Numbered from the stretch's first letter, positions 16,860 to 26,825 are shown. The stretch is 64,000 nucleotides of DNA from Amoebidium appalachense (GCA_963693365.1 CAVNZM010000019.1:434001-498000), one strand, 5' to 3'. Notes: generated by a model from the sequence alone, not told the origin. Made by a program: numbers and translations.

Positions 16860-19174
16860 ATGGCTTCCACCTACGCCATCTACGAGCGCCTCAACATCAC
16901 CGGCGCCCGAGAGGCCGGCTTCCCTCCCATCTCCCCCGAGCTCGAGAGCCTGCTGGGCACCGTGGGCGACGACGTGGTGGTCAAGGTGCTGCGCTTCCTC
17001 GACCCCTTCCTGTATGACTGCAAGGAGACCATCTCCGGGCGCGCCGTGTTCCGCCTGCTGGGGTACGGCAACTACAACGAGTTTGTGAGAGCCATGTTCA
17101 AGGGGCGCAATGGGTCGCCTGGTTTTGTCCCGGCTGGAAGCTACAGTGTTGTTGAGATGGAGGTATGAACATCCCCTCTGATGCAAGTGCAACCGTTGCT
17201 AGTAGGTCGAGCTTGTTTTTAGACGAGGTTGTCAACATAATTGATACCTGCATTGGATCACAATATCCTGGTTCTACAGTCACAGCCACATTGTGTTCCA
17301 TGAGATACTCTATGACAAACGAGTAGAACAAGTCTGGTGCTCTACCAAACAAGTGGACGCGTTTACGATGACCAGGGTAGTACTTCCCATAGACTAGGAT
17401 CTGTCCGAGAGCATGTTTCCATGAGCGGACATGTTTCACTTCGATCACATCACTGTCTGTCAATAAGTCTATTTCTCCAGCAGGCACTGTTCTCTTCACG
17501 CCCCCTTCCCTTTTCTGCAGATTTGCACATACCTTCTTCTCTGACTGCTCCTTTCCGAGTGTCTGTTCGAGCCTTTTAGCCAGTTTGCGGTAAGCACGAT
17601 CAGTTAGAAAAAACGATTTGCCTGGCATGCCCCTGCTGCCTGTGCGTACTCTTGTAACTCTGTAATCTACATTCTCTACCCAGCCCAGTCGTCTTATGGT
17701 CCGTACTAAATTCTCAGTCATTCTATTTCTTGAGAGCCCATACTTGCGCGCTATGGTATCCGCGCTCATTTGAATACTCACCATACTCTTTGTATAGAAA
17801 AAACGGTGACTTCACAATATGACGCAATGACGTCACAGCTGTTACGTCATTATGACGTCATTAACTTTTGGATCTGGGCTGAAGTTTTCTACAGGTCTCC
17901 ATAATACTAACATACAGCTGTTACGTCATTATGACGTCATTAACTTTGCTGAAGTTTTCTACAGGTCTCCATAATACTAACATACAGCTGTTACGTCATT
18001 ATGACGTCATTAACTTTTGGATCTGGGCTGAAGTTTTCTACAGGTCTCCATAATACTAACATACAGCTGCTACGTCATTATGACGTCATTAACTTTTGGA
18101 TCTGGGCGGAAGTTTTCTACAGGTCTCCATAATACTAACATACACATTGTGTTACAGACCACAAACCGAGGCACCAAACCTACTGATCACCTACTCACGG
18201 CGGATGGTTTCCTTGTTGCTGCCCTCGCGTCTCCAGCCCTAGTCGGCAACACCGTCCGTGTGTGGGTTCTTGGTGTCAAGAATGCCTTTGCCCGTCTGGC
18301 CGCCAACTGCAAGGACGAGGCCGTCGCTGCGCTGCGCGCCACCCTTGCTGCGGCCGAAGCAAACGCGGCCACCGCCACCGCCGAGCGCGATCAGGCCATG
18401 GGCGACAAGTCGGCTGCCGAGTCCGCCAAGGAGGCCGCGGAGGCCGCCCAGGCCGAGGTGCTCGCCACCCTCGCTGCCGCTCTTGCCCGCGTGAAGCTCG
18501 AGCCGCTGACCCTCCCGAACCGCATGCCCTTCACCGCCGGCGGCACGTACACGGACGACCATGCGTTCAAGCGCCTGACGCGCGCGTTCGGGTACCTGTG
18601 CGTGGACACGCTGTACGGCGACGGCGTGCGCTGCGCCAGCATTTACTCGGGCATGATCATGGCGACCACCGGCGTGTGCTATGTGTTCCAGTCGGGGGAG
18701 ATTTCCAACATCATCGGCACCACCGGGCTGCAGAAGGCCATGAAGGAGCGCATCCGGGTGTGGACCGGCGAGGAGCCCAAGTACTCGACCGACATGACCA
18801 CGCAGCAGCTGTACACCTTTGCCTACAACTACACGCGCTGGTACGTCGAGTACTGCAAGGGGCCCGTGCAGCTGCGCCAGTCGACCATCGACAACTCGGG
18901 CACGGTCAAGCACGAGGTGCACGTCGAGATGGCGTCGTGGCTGGAGGCCATCAAGGACAAGTTCCCCGACATCGAGCCGCTGGAGCTCGGCCGGACGGTC
19001 AGCCTCCACGAGCCGCTGGTGGAGCGCGGCGAGCAGCTCAAGGGGCAGACGCAGCTGGACGTGTTCGTGCAGCGCGGGCGGCTGGGGCGGAAGCGCAAGG
19101 TCGCGCGCCTGCAGAAGCCCGAGGGGCCTGTCGATGTTGTGGTGATCGCGGACAGTGATAGCGAGGATATGTAG
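16860..19174 (+). CDS. MSV199-type protein split by a 995-nt intron
   Basis: Exon 1 is 16860-17162 and exon 2 is 18158-19174, both phase 0, giving 439 residues. Exon 1 (MASTYAIYE...SVVEME) carries the first part of an MSV199/KilA-type domain (ISGRAVFRLLGYGNYNEF). Exon 2 completes it (LLTADGFLVAALASPALVG), so the intron interrupts a conserved domain. An Ala/Glu coiled coil follows at about 135-185. The C-terminal domain (about 210-400) resembles the C-termini of the KilA-N proteins at 29187 and 31160 (DKFPDIEPLELG compared with RQFPGIKALTVE). A basic stretch and an acidic tail (DSDSEDM) close it. Probably a DNA-binding regulator. The splice call rests on frame, splice signals and domain continuity. 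Confidence 0.75.
17098..17784 (-). CDS. intron-borne PD-(D/E)XK nuclease-like protein
   Basis: 228 residues from MVSIQMSA; a second Met at 17769 is possible. Residues 1-75 form an HTH/MSV199-like DNA-binding part (FFLTDRAYRKLAK). Residues about 102-165 are a PD-(D/E)XK domain with D106, E115 and K117 (EIDLLTDSDVIEVK) and Q128 (HALGQIL), so the catalytic set looks intact. It is transcribed against the host gene from within its intron; the last 21 codons or so run into exon 1. PD-(D/E)XK homing endonucleases are known, I-Ssp6803I being the best example, and an intron-resident nuclease fits a homing role. TATACAA on this strand near 17798 and the CRE-containing repeats upstream could be its promoter. 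Confidence 0.75.
   Translation of the reverse strand: MVSIQMSADTIARKYGLSRNRMTENLVRTIRRLGWVENVDYRVTRVRTGSRGMPGKSFFLTDRAYRKLAKRLEQTLGKEQSEKKVCANLQKREGGVKRTVPAGEIDLLTDSDVIEVKHVRSWKHALGQILVYGKYYPGHRKRVHLFGRAPDLFYSFVIEYLMEHNVAVTVEPGYCDPMQVSIMLTTSSKNKLDLLATVALASEGMFIPPSQQHCSFQPGQNQATHCAP
17163..18157 (+). other. spliceosomal-type intron carrying an antisense gene
   Basis: Begins GTATGA and ends GTTACAG. A perfect yeast-type branch site TACTAAC lies at 18133-18139, 18 bases before the end. Removal restores a continuous phase-0 frame. The intron holds an oppositely oriented PD-(D/E)XK nuclease-like gene (17098-17784) and a four-copy repeat that duplicates the branch site. Confidence 0.75.
17828..18144. 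repeat. four tandem ~70-79-bp repeats with CRE and branch-site motifs
   Basis: Each unit has TACGTCATTATGACGTCATT, a TTTTCTACAGGTCTCC stretch and TACTAAC (at 17905, 17975, 18054 and 18133). The second copy lacks nine bases (ttggatctg). TGACGTCA is the palindromic CREB/ATF site. Confidence 0.9.
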
Positions 19175-19888
19175 GGTCGTGGTTTGTGGTGGGGTTATTC
19201 CGGGCAATATGGGTGCCCGAGCGACCGTGTTAGGATTTGGTGGCCTGTTGCTGCGCACAGGCAGTGTATGGAAAGAAATAAATATGAGAGCGAATACCTC
19301 TTTGCGTGCCCGTTGTGTTTATCATGTTTAGGGGTCGCGACCAGAAAGAGTGGCCTTCTCAACCCGTCATTATACAATGTCGTGGAGATGGTAAGCGTTT
19401 GCCGACGTCATCACTTTTGTGGTGGCCTGGCTCAAAAGCCCCCTGTTCTATTTTTGGCAAGCTTCGGACTCTGGTTTCTATTTATAGTCCATGCCGACGT
19501 CATCACTTTTGTGGTGGCCTGGCTCAAAAGCCCCCGGTTCTATTTTTGGCAAGCTTCGGACTCTGGTTTCTATTTATAGTCCATCGTCACGGCTTCACGG
19601 AGCTGAGCATTTTGGCTGAAAAGCTTCGATTGGCTCTGAGGGCATCAGATGGCGTCATCACTTTCCCGGCACCGTGCCGGAAAAGTTTTGATTGGTTGTT
19701 GGTGCATCGCGTGACGTCGTCACTTTCCCGGCACCTAAGAAAGGGTTTTGAGAGCCAATACCTCTTTGCGTGCCGATTGTTTTTACACTTGAACCCTCAG
19801 ACATCCAAGATGTGCATGCTATGTGCATGCTAAGATGTGCATGCTATGTGCATGCTATTATGCATACTGATTCCAGTCCAGCGAATGT
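19175..19888. other. intergenic with duplicated promoter-like segment
   Basis: A 92-bp segment is repeated head to tail (19401-19492 and 19493-19584), each with GACGTCA, a GTGGTGGCCTGG stretch and TATTTATAG. A further related GACGTCGTCACTTTCCC segment follows. Four copies of ATGTGCATGCTA-like 12-mers occupy 19808-19863. No convincing gene. Confidence 0.55.
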
Positions 19889-22276
19889 GTGGGTGACTTT
19901 TTATTTTACTCCAAAGGAATGGGTGGGGGACAAAGCATACTGGAAGACGTGTCATGTGTCGACACAAAGGTTCGTTGTACTCGCTGGTCGGAGCTGGAAT
20001 CCTGGATTCGCGAAACGTGCAGAGACAAAGATATCCCAGGTCAGCTGATCAAGCCCTGGTTGCAGAATGGCAGTATGTTGTCCGACGTACACGTGTTTGC
20101 AAACGGAAACGCGAACGGGCCCTGCATCGCAAGCATGGTTGTTCTACATGTCGGCAGTCAGACCATACCCAAAGGGCCGTATCGCGTGCTTTCAATAACC
20201 ACCTACCGAAGCAGGGCGGATAACATCACCCAGTATGCCATCGCGCTGCTTGCTGGGGGCAGGGTATTCACTCTGCTTGTAAGTCCCGGGAGTGAGGTGC
20301 ATACCACGCGCGAGTCGACTGTTAACATAGAGGGTAAGCTCTACATGAAACAACCCGTGCATGTGGGCCCCCCAGATTGGACTGGATCACTAGTTGTTGA
20401 TGTCTGCAGCCGATGCTCCCCGGTTGACACCGCCGACGACGAAGCCGGCGTACCCGCGCCCGTGCCCGAGGACGACGAAGCCGGCGTACCCGCGCCCGTG
20501 CCCGATGACGGCCAAGCACGCCAACTCTGGCCGGACAGAGGAATGGTGTGTACAAACCCGGATTACGCAATTGTTCAGGAGACCATGTACGATCATCTCG
20601 TCTACTGCGAGAATGTACTACAGGAGTACGAAAGCTTTCCCATTACCGATGGGTTTCTTCACGATTCGAAAACACCAAATGCCTTTGCATGCGGTCTTAT
20701 TAACGGCGTCGTGATGCGATTCATCAAGGGGGTTCAGATACCGGCTGAGGCAACCCTGACACCGTGTATCCGGCGCCCGGTTGTTGGTTTCTGGCATCCT
20801 CTGCATGCCGTTGCTCTGTATTCGGTGTCGGCGGCCACCACAGATGACACGAACAAAACCTGTGTTGTGTACTGGGTGTCTGTGGACAATCCAGGCGACA
20901 GGCGCATCCATGTGTCAATGTGCGCCGACCGAACGGCTATCGGACCCACGTCCGAGGTGTACGGTCAAACGGGTTACCTGCCAACTGACACTGGTAGGTT
21001 TACATGGGAGTTTGCCATGTGCAAGCGCCGCCCGGAAAAACGAGCGGGAGAAGATAGTGGAGATGAGACCCAGCGCGCGGCCAAGCGCGCGCGCATGCCA
21101 GATGAATCTCCTATGCCCGACAGCGAGGCAGGCTACCAAGAGGTCAGCTGGGTCGACGACCGTCAGTCTGCCGACGAACATCGGGTCAGCGGCGAGCCTC
21201 AGTCTGCCGACGAACATGAGGTCAGCGGCGAGCCTCAGTCTGCCGACGAACATGAGGTCAGCGGCGAGCCTCAGTCTGCCGACACACCTGCGTTCAGCGG
21301 CGAGCCTCGGTCTGCCGACGAAGACGAGGTCAGCGGCGAGCCTCAGTCTGCCGACGAAGATGAGGTCAGCGAGGCAGTACATTACCTGATTGAACAGGGG
21401 GTCGACGAGGCCGCAAACGCGATCGTGGACATCATGGAGCTCCTGCAGGATGCCAGCGGGTTTGGTTTGCGCAGGGACGACATACTCGAGACAATAGCGT
21501 ACCCTGCTGGTGCCGAAGGGTTTGGCGATCTGGAGCAGGCGCGCGCGGTAAAAATAACACGCGCCAGCATCGATGTGGACCTCTATTCCACCCCCGACGC
21601 CCAACAATTCCGCAATATGTGGTATGAAGTCGAGTTTGCCAACGGGGACAGTGTATGGTACCCCTTCAAGGTTGTGTGGTTTGCAACCCAGCTCAGACCA
21701 CTCTACGAGGACATGTTGACAAGGCCTGGAGAGACAGAGTTTTTGAGATTGTCTCTCCCTGGCCGTCGGCTACCACCACCCATCCTAAATGTGGAGCTAC
21801 GGAAACAAGAAACTTCAGAATTTGCAAGAATTCATCTCAAACCTCGGGTATCAACCCAGGAGAGCCTCGATTTGGACATGAGGGGTATTTATGCCGGTCA
21901 GTATATCAAAAATGGGCAGACAATCCTTGAGTACACTGGCGAGCTTGTGCCTGTCGGTACCTGGAAGGGGGTCAACAAATACACCATCCAGCTTGATGAC
22001 AGTCATGTGCTTTCAGCACACAAGTGGAAGCTGCGGAACGAGGCACACACAATGCAAGTAGCGCCCCGGAGGCTCGTGACATTTTCCAACTGCAACCTGG
22101 TGGTCGACAACGATCGTGCATACGTGGTTGCTGCAGAAAATATCGAGGAAGGATCCGAGCTCGTTGTGCACATGGATGTAGACGATGATGTTTGGAAGAC
22201 AAAGGACTTGGGTGACACAATAATTGACCCCAAACCCCCGGCCGGTGAGGAACAAATATTTCAACAGAATGACTAA
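19889..22276 (+). CDS. SET-domain protein with acidic repeats
   Basis: 795 residues. The start is uncertain: a later Met at 19919 begins MGGGQS, a possible myristoylation site. Residues about 185-210 repeat DDEAGVPAPVP. Residues about 425-500 hold six copies of a 12-residue acidic repeat (VSGEPQSADEHE). A SET domain lies at about 650-775: RGIYAGQYIKNGQTILEYTG at its start and AENIEEGSELVVH near its end. The usual NHSC motif is reduced to FSNCN, and the usual C-terminal Tyr is not evident, so methyltransferase activity is doubtful. SET enzymes methylate lysines of histones or other proteins, and this window also encodes a viral histone doublet. The middle region matches no family I know. Confidence 0.75.
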   Translation: MGDFLFYSKGMGGGQSILEDVSCVDTKVRCTRWSELESWIRETCRDKDIPGQLIKPWLQNGSMLSDVHVFANGNANGPCIASMVVLHVGSQTIPKGPYRVLSITTYRSRADNITQYAIALLAGGRVFTLLVSPGSEVHTTRESTVNIEGKLYMKQPVHVGPPDWTGSLVVDVCSRCSPVDTADDEAGVPAPVPEDDEAGVPAPVPDDGQARQLWPDRGMVCTNPDYAIVQETMYDHLVYCENVLQEYESFPITDGFLHDSKTPNAFACGLINGVVMRFIKGVQIPAEATLTPCIRRPVVGFWHPLHAVALYSVSAATTDDTNKTCVVYWVSVDNPGDRRIHVSMCADRTAIGPTSEVYGQTGYLPTDTGRFTWEFAMCKRRPEKRAGEDSGDETQRAAKRARMPDESPMPDSEAGYQEVSWVDDRQSADEHRVSGEPQSADEHEVSGEPQSADEHEVSGEPQSADTPAFSGEPRSADEDEVSGEPQSADEDEVSEAVHYLIEQGVDEAANAIVDIMELLQDASGFGLRRDDILETIAYPAGAEGFGDLEQARAVKITRASIDVDLYSTPDAQQFRNMWYEVEFANGDSVWYPFKVVWFATQLRPLYEDMLTRPGETEFLRLSLPGRRLPPPILNVELRKQETSEFARIHLKPRVSTQESLDLDMRGIYAGQYIKNGQTILEYTGELVPVGTWKGVNKYTIQLDDSHVLSAHKWKLRNEAHTMQVAPRRLVTFSNCNLVVDNDRAYVVAAENIEEGSELVVHMDVDDDVWKTKDLGDTIIDPKPPAGEEQIFQQND

Positions 22277-22450
22277 GATTCTAGTTATAGGTCTCGGTAT
22301 TGTATTTGCAGACTTGCTTCGAGAATAAAAGATATAATCCATCATCTGAAACGGTTTTTAAGGACCGCAAAGTCTCTTAACACCTACCAGCGCGAGTCGG
22401 CCGCGTGAGTCCGTGTGAAGGTGTCTTCGGGGACGTCACTGCTCGAATTC
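22277..22450. other. intergenic
   Basis: 3' flank of the SET gene with AATAAA at about 22325; otherwise nothing seen. Confidence 0.4.
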
Positions 22451-24135
22451 GATTGGTGAGTTAGATGAAGTTCTCGCAACTCACCAATCAGACGGCGCCG
22501 ATGACGTCATCGGGGAATTTTGAATAGTGAATCATCGGAGCGCGCGCGATCTGATTGGTGAGTTAGATGAGTTAGATGAGTTACGTGTTTTTGACCCCTC
22601 CCTGAGACTCCGGCTATAAATAGATATGAGGCTCCGGCTATAAATAGACACTAATATATACATTGAAGCTATTAATAGATACCGATCGACTTTGTAGAGT
22701 CTATTGAATTAAGTCAACAATTATATATATATATATAGTATATATTCATATATATATATATATATATGTACTTAAATGAAATTCCTTATAAAGTATTGTC
22801 AAATGTATATAAGTGAAGCGTGTGTGTAATATATCCTAGACTTGACTTCTTCAATGTATATAATGAATATCTATTTATAGCCGGAGCCTCAGGGAGGGGT
22901 CAAAAACACGTAACTCACCTAACTCACCTAACTCACCAATCAGTTCGCGCGCGCTCCGACAAATTCTCTCTGAAAATCAGCGGATGACGTCACTACTCGA
23001 TTTCGATTGGTGAGTTAGATGAAGTTCTCGCAACTCACCAATCAGACGGCGCCGATGACGTCATCGGTAGGTTTTGAATAGTGAAACATCGGAGCGCGCG
23101 CGATCTGATTGGTGAGTTAGATGAGTTAGGTGAGTTACGTGTTTTTGACCCCTCCCTGAGGCTCCGGCTATAAATAGATATGAGGCTCCGGCTATAAATA
23201 GACACTAATATATACATTGAAGCTATTAATAGATACCGATCGACTTTGTAGAGTATTGAATTAAGTCAACAATTATATATATATATATAGTATATATTCA
23301 TATATATATATATATATATATGTACTTAAATGAAATTCCTTTTTATAAAGCATTGTCAAATGTATATAAGTGAAGCGTGTGTGTAATATATCCTAGACTT
23401 GACTTCTTCAATGTATATAATGAATATCTATTTATAGCCGGAGCCTCAGGGAGGGGTCAAAAACACGTAACTCACCTAACTCATCTAACTCACCAATCAG
23501 ATCGCGCGCGCTCCGACAAATTCTCTCTGAAAATCAGCGGTTGACGTCACTACTCGAATTCGATTGGTGAGTTAGATGAAGTTCTCGCAACTCACCAATC
23601 AGACGGCGCCGATGACGTCATCGGGGAATTTTGAATAGTGAAACATCGGAGCGCGCGCGATCTGATTGGTGAGTTAGATGAGTTAGGTGAGTTACGTATT
23701 TTTGACCCCTCCCTGAGGCTCCGGCTATAAATAGATTCTAAAATATACATTGAAGCTATTAATAGATACCGATCGACTTTGTAGAGTCAATTGAATTAAG
23801 TCAAAAATTATATATATATATATATATATAGTATATATTCATAAATATATATATATATATATATGTACTTTTGTTTTAATGTATAAAGTATTGTCATATG
23901 TATATAAGTGAAGCGTGTGTGTAATATATCATAGACTTGACTTCAAGGTACATAATGAATATCTATTTATAGCCGGAGCCTCAGGGAGGGGTCAAAAACA
24001 CGTAACTCACCTAACTCATCTAACTCACCAATCAGATCGCGCGCGCTCCGACAAATTCTCTCTGAAAATCAGCGGTTGACGTCACTACTCGAATTCGATT
24101 GGTGAGTTAGATGAAGTTCTCGCAACTCACCAATC
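22451..24135. repeat. array of three large palindromic units, candidate origin or hr-like region
   Basis: Three ~550-bp units with arms at 22537-22629/22869-22959, 23091-23182/23425-23515 and 23647-23736/23960-24050. Each left arm reads GCGCGCG, GATTGGTGAGTTAG repeats, a TTTTTGACCCCTCCCTGAG block and TATAAATAG. The right arm is its reverse complement. The centres are long (TA)n runs. Between and beside the units lie four copies of a smaller palindrome: GATTGGTGAGTT, 15-base spacer, AACTCACCAATC (22451, 23005, 23562 and 24097). TGACGTCA sites flank these. Confidence 0.85.
22615..22647 (+). promoter_or_regulatory. two TATAAATAG boxes in first palindromic arm
   Basis: At 22615-22623 and 22639-22647, each after CTCCGGC. 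The mirror-image box lies on the minus strand of the right arm, so promoters would converge on the AT-rich centre. Confidence 0.5.
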
Positions 24136-24265
24136 AGACAACGCCGATGACTTCATCGGGAATGCTTATTAGCACTAGGGCTTTATTTTGAGATATTGAG
24201 GTACCGATCAACGGCGACCTAAACATAGCCAGCGAAACTATCATTTTTTCTGGAAAACCATACAT

Positions 24266-25075
24266 CTATCGCGGCTCCAGGCCGGTACACGAGCGAATCA
24301 ATGTATCCACTACCCCAGCCTCATCCCCCGAGTACACACGCCTCCGAAACAACTGCCCCCTCTCGTTTAAATCCTGCAGGAAGCTCTTAGGCTTGTGCTT
24401 CAGGGCCTCGTCAAGTCTCTGGCGAACCCACTCCACCTGCTCGGCTGTCAGCTCGAGTCCGAGCTGGGTGGCTCGGCCCACGATTGTGAATGCTCCAGCA
24501 TGCACGTGGTTGTTCTCCATTGTTGCGACCCGAGCCTGGGCTGCCGCCAGCTCCGCCTCTGCTCTCTCGCGCGCCTGGCGCTCCATATGTGCAAGGGCCG
24601 CAAACTTGTGGAACACAAACAGAAGCCCAGCCTGCGAGCACAGCCACCACATGGTGGTGGTGTAGGGAGTCGTGGCCGATGCCAGCAGGATGCCGAATCC
24701 GGCATATGTGATCTGGCAGTCGACCAGCTCGGTGTGCTCGGCATTCATACCAAGCACGCCGGGCCCACCCAGAACGACGTGAAAGTGCGTCCCGTATGTC
24801 AGCAGGGATGTGCACTTCCGGACGGCCTGGGCGCGCAGCTCCCATCCCGTGTTGATGGTGGCCGGATCAACGATAAATGGGGCAATCGCTGACGCCATGA
24901 CATGGGAGATCGACACGTCGTTGCGCCCCTCTCCGAAAGGGTCGCACGCCTTGAGGTTCGCGGCCATCACCGCATATGCCTTGGGTGTGGGGCCGAACAC
25001 TGCCATGTATGCCGGGGGCATGCAACTGGACATGGCGGCAGCATGATGCAGCAGCATGACATCGATGGCCTCCAT
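24266..25075 (-). CDS. hypothetical protein with membrane-like segment and coiled coil
   Basis: 269 residues from MEAIDVML; a Met at 25054 is an alternative. Residues about 1-120 look globular (HVVLGGPGVLGMNAE). About 120-160 has two hydrophobic stretches (ITYAGFGILLASA, WWLCSQAGLLFVF) that could insert in a membrane. A Glu/Ala-rich coiled coil follows (RQARERAEAELAAAQAR), then a C-terminal helical region. No family recognised. It lies beside the palindromic array and is followed on the same strand by a multi-pass membrane protein at 25171. Confidence 0.6.
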   Translation of the reverse strand: MEAIDVMLLHHAAAMSSCMPPAYMAVFGPTPKAYAVMAANLKACDPFGEGRNDVSISHVMASAIAPFIVDPATINTGWELRAQAVRKCTSLLTYGTHFHVVLGGPGVLGMNAEHTELVDCQITYAGFGILLASATTPYTTTMWWLCSQAGLLFVFHKFAALAHMERQARERAEAELAAAQARVATMENNHVHAGAFTIVGRATQLGLELTAEQVEWVRQRLDEALKHKPKSFLQDLNERGQLFRRRVYSGDEAGVVDTLIRSCTGLEPR

Positions 25076-25170
25076 AGTGAAGATGGATAGGGCGTGTTAG
25101 CGACTCCGAATTCTGTTCGGTCTGTTGATGGGCGGCTGCCGGGCCTGCTTTTGAGCAATCGGCTGCGATC

Positions 25171-25905
25171 TTATGCAGGGAGTGGCTCACGGCATTTCAG
25201 CTCGGCGAGATCGCCGCGATCGTGACCCACAAATAACATGAGCTGCGAAAACACAAACAGGAGGTTAGCGCAGTCAATAACAGTAGTCCCGATGGTCTTT
25301 GAAACGGAAAAGGAGGTCGCGGCTGCCGTGGCCATTGTGGCCAGCGCGGTTGCCGTTGTAGCGACCAACACCTGCCGGCATAGTCCACGGGATCTTTCCC
25401 CGATGAGCAAGGCCCGATTCGACCACAAAAAGAAGAAGCGGGCGGACAACATGGCTACCGAGGCAATGCACACCGTCGTCCAGAAACAGTACAGGACTAA
25501 AAGTGAGGTTGGGTTGGGATGTGGCGGTACATGACAGAGTGTCGTAAGAATGTATGTAAACAACACGTATGCCAGGTAGAGCGCCGAGGAAGTTACGAAC
25601 ACCATGACATCCAGCCATGCTATGTGTAGAAGTGACAGCGAACAGGCATGATCCATAATGTATGCATACTTGCACGCGTCTTTCAGACACCATAAAAGAT
25701 CCGCAGCAAGGTACGTATTGAATGCCGAACAACCGGACTGCATGCCTGCTATGTAGAACACCAGAAATGCCAAAGAATCGAGCACCACCATGAGATCAAG
25801 GAAATCGCGATATTGAAAGCGAGGCATACGGAGCTCATACAGCAAAAGCATAAGCGTGCCAAATGAAACCAAGCCGGAGTAGTAGTTCGCCTCGCTTAGC
25901 CCCAT
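25171..25905 (-). CDS. seven-helix-like membrane protein
   Basis: 244 residues with about seven hydrophobic segments: 7-27, 37-57, 66-85, 93-118, 133-157, 176-196 and 206-228. Loops are short and the tail is charged (GHDRGDLAELKCRE). This topology is compatible with a G-protein-coupled-receptor-like fold, but no family motif such as DRY or NPxxY was seen. The other multi-pass protein at 34145-35039 is not obviously homologous. On the minus strand CCAATCG and TATAAT lie just upstream (about 25931-25914), giving a plausible promoter. Membrane location is well supported; receptor function is inference. Confidence 0.65.
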   Translation of the reverse strand: MGLSEANYYSGLVSFGTLMLLLYELRMPRFQYRDFLDLMVVLDSLAFLVFYIAGMQSGCSAFNTYLAADLLWCLKDACKYAYIMDHACSLSLLHIAWLDVMVFVTSSALYLAYVLFTYILTTLCHVPPHPNPTSLLVLYCFWTTVCIASVAMLSARFFFLWSNRALLIGERSRGLCRQVLVATTATALATMATAAATSFSVSKTIGTTVIDCANLLFVFSQLMLFVGHDRGDLAELKCREPLPA

Positions 25906-26416
25906 GGTGCCTGCGATTGGCCGTCATTATATGTGACTATGCAATTGATGGACATCATGGTTGCAGATACAGTTAGACCTACCATCCTTCCCCAAACTTG
26001 CCAACATGAATGTTGGGTGGGGTAGTGGCATGGTCCTGCAAGGCTACTAGAACCCAGGCCTGTACCGGCAGAGGCCCATGGTTACCCATGGGCCGCATAC
26101 AAGCATGCTAGATTGTCCGAAGGCTTGGTTATCGCCTCGTTTCAGATGGACAAATCGTGCTCTGCTTGATTCATCGGGCTTGGATATCGCCCTGTGACCT
26201 CTTAGGTACCTATTGTCTAGATAATATGTCGCAGCTGCCAGAACATTGGCAATCCTGGCATGACGTAGCAAAGGCACCACACAAATGAGTGTTTTGTGTA
26301 CACCAAATGTACCATTCTTGGTAACAGTTCTGTATGTGCCTAATTAGGACATTGGTTGAATAAAAAGAAGCAGCAGTTGCAATACGCATGTTTTGCCCCA
26401 CACAGTGCGGCCAAGT
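25906..26416. other. intergenic
   Basis: About 510 bases with no supported gene. A 77-residue minus-strand frame at 26047-26280 has no supporting feature. Confidence 0.45.
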
Positions 26417-26725
26417 TTATTGACTCTGTACTCTGTTTAAACAGGAAACACACGCACAGCCCGGGTTGCCTGGGGGGATGTTCTCCTTGTTGCATTCGTG
26501 TGGGTCGGTGCTGGGCCCGGGCAGTGGCACGGGCCGCCAAATAGCCACTGTCTTGGTGCATCGGCGGGCTGCGCCGGCCGCCTTCTTGCGCCGCAAAACA
26601 TACATGACTGGCTGTGCACCGGGGGTGCTGGGCTCCGGAGCAACCATGATGAGAGTGTTGTATGGGGGTGCTGCTGCCGCGCCAGGAACGACGAAGCGGA
26701 AGCGCAGCCTGAAGAATTTAGGCAT
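26417..26725 (-). CDS. small hypothetical protein
   Basis: 102 residues starting MPKFFRLRFRF. The N-terminal part is basic and aromatic, the middle has a basic patch (LRRKKAAGAARR), and the C-terminus holds a Cys cluster (GCACVSCLN) after CNKENIPPG. It could bind nucleic acid or zinc, but I recognise no family. It is divergent to the CCAAT repeat array at 26826. Confidence 0.45.
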   Translation of the reverse strand: MPKFFRLRFRFVVPGAAAAPPYNTLIMVAPEPSTPGAQPVMYVLRRKKAAGAARRCTKTVAIWRPVPLPGPSTDPHECNKENIPPGNPGCACVSCLNRVQSQ

Positions 26726-26825
26726 TTTGGAGTCGCTGTGCTGTTAGGAGCGAGATTGTTTGAAAGTCGCATACAGCCGTCGTATTTGAAGCCGCGCTTG
26801 CCTCGTGAGCGTGAGCAGCAGAGGT

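Noticed and set aside
22451-24135. CRISPR array
   Set aside because: The units are long, palindromic and carry TATA boxes; there are no short unique spacers of constant length.
25906-26416. A 77-residue gene at 26047-26280
   Set aside because: No promoter, motif or paralogue supports it.
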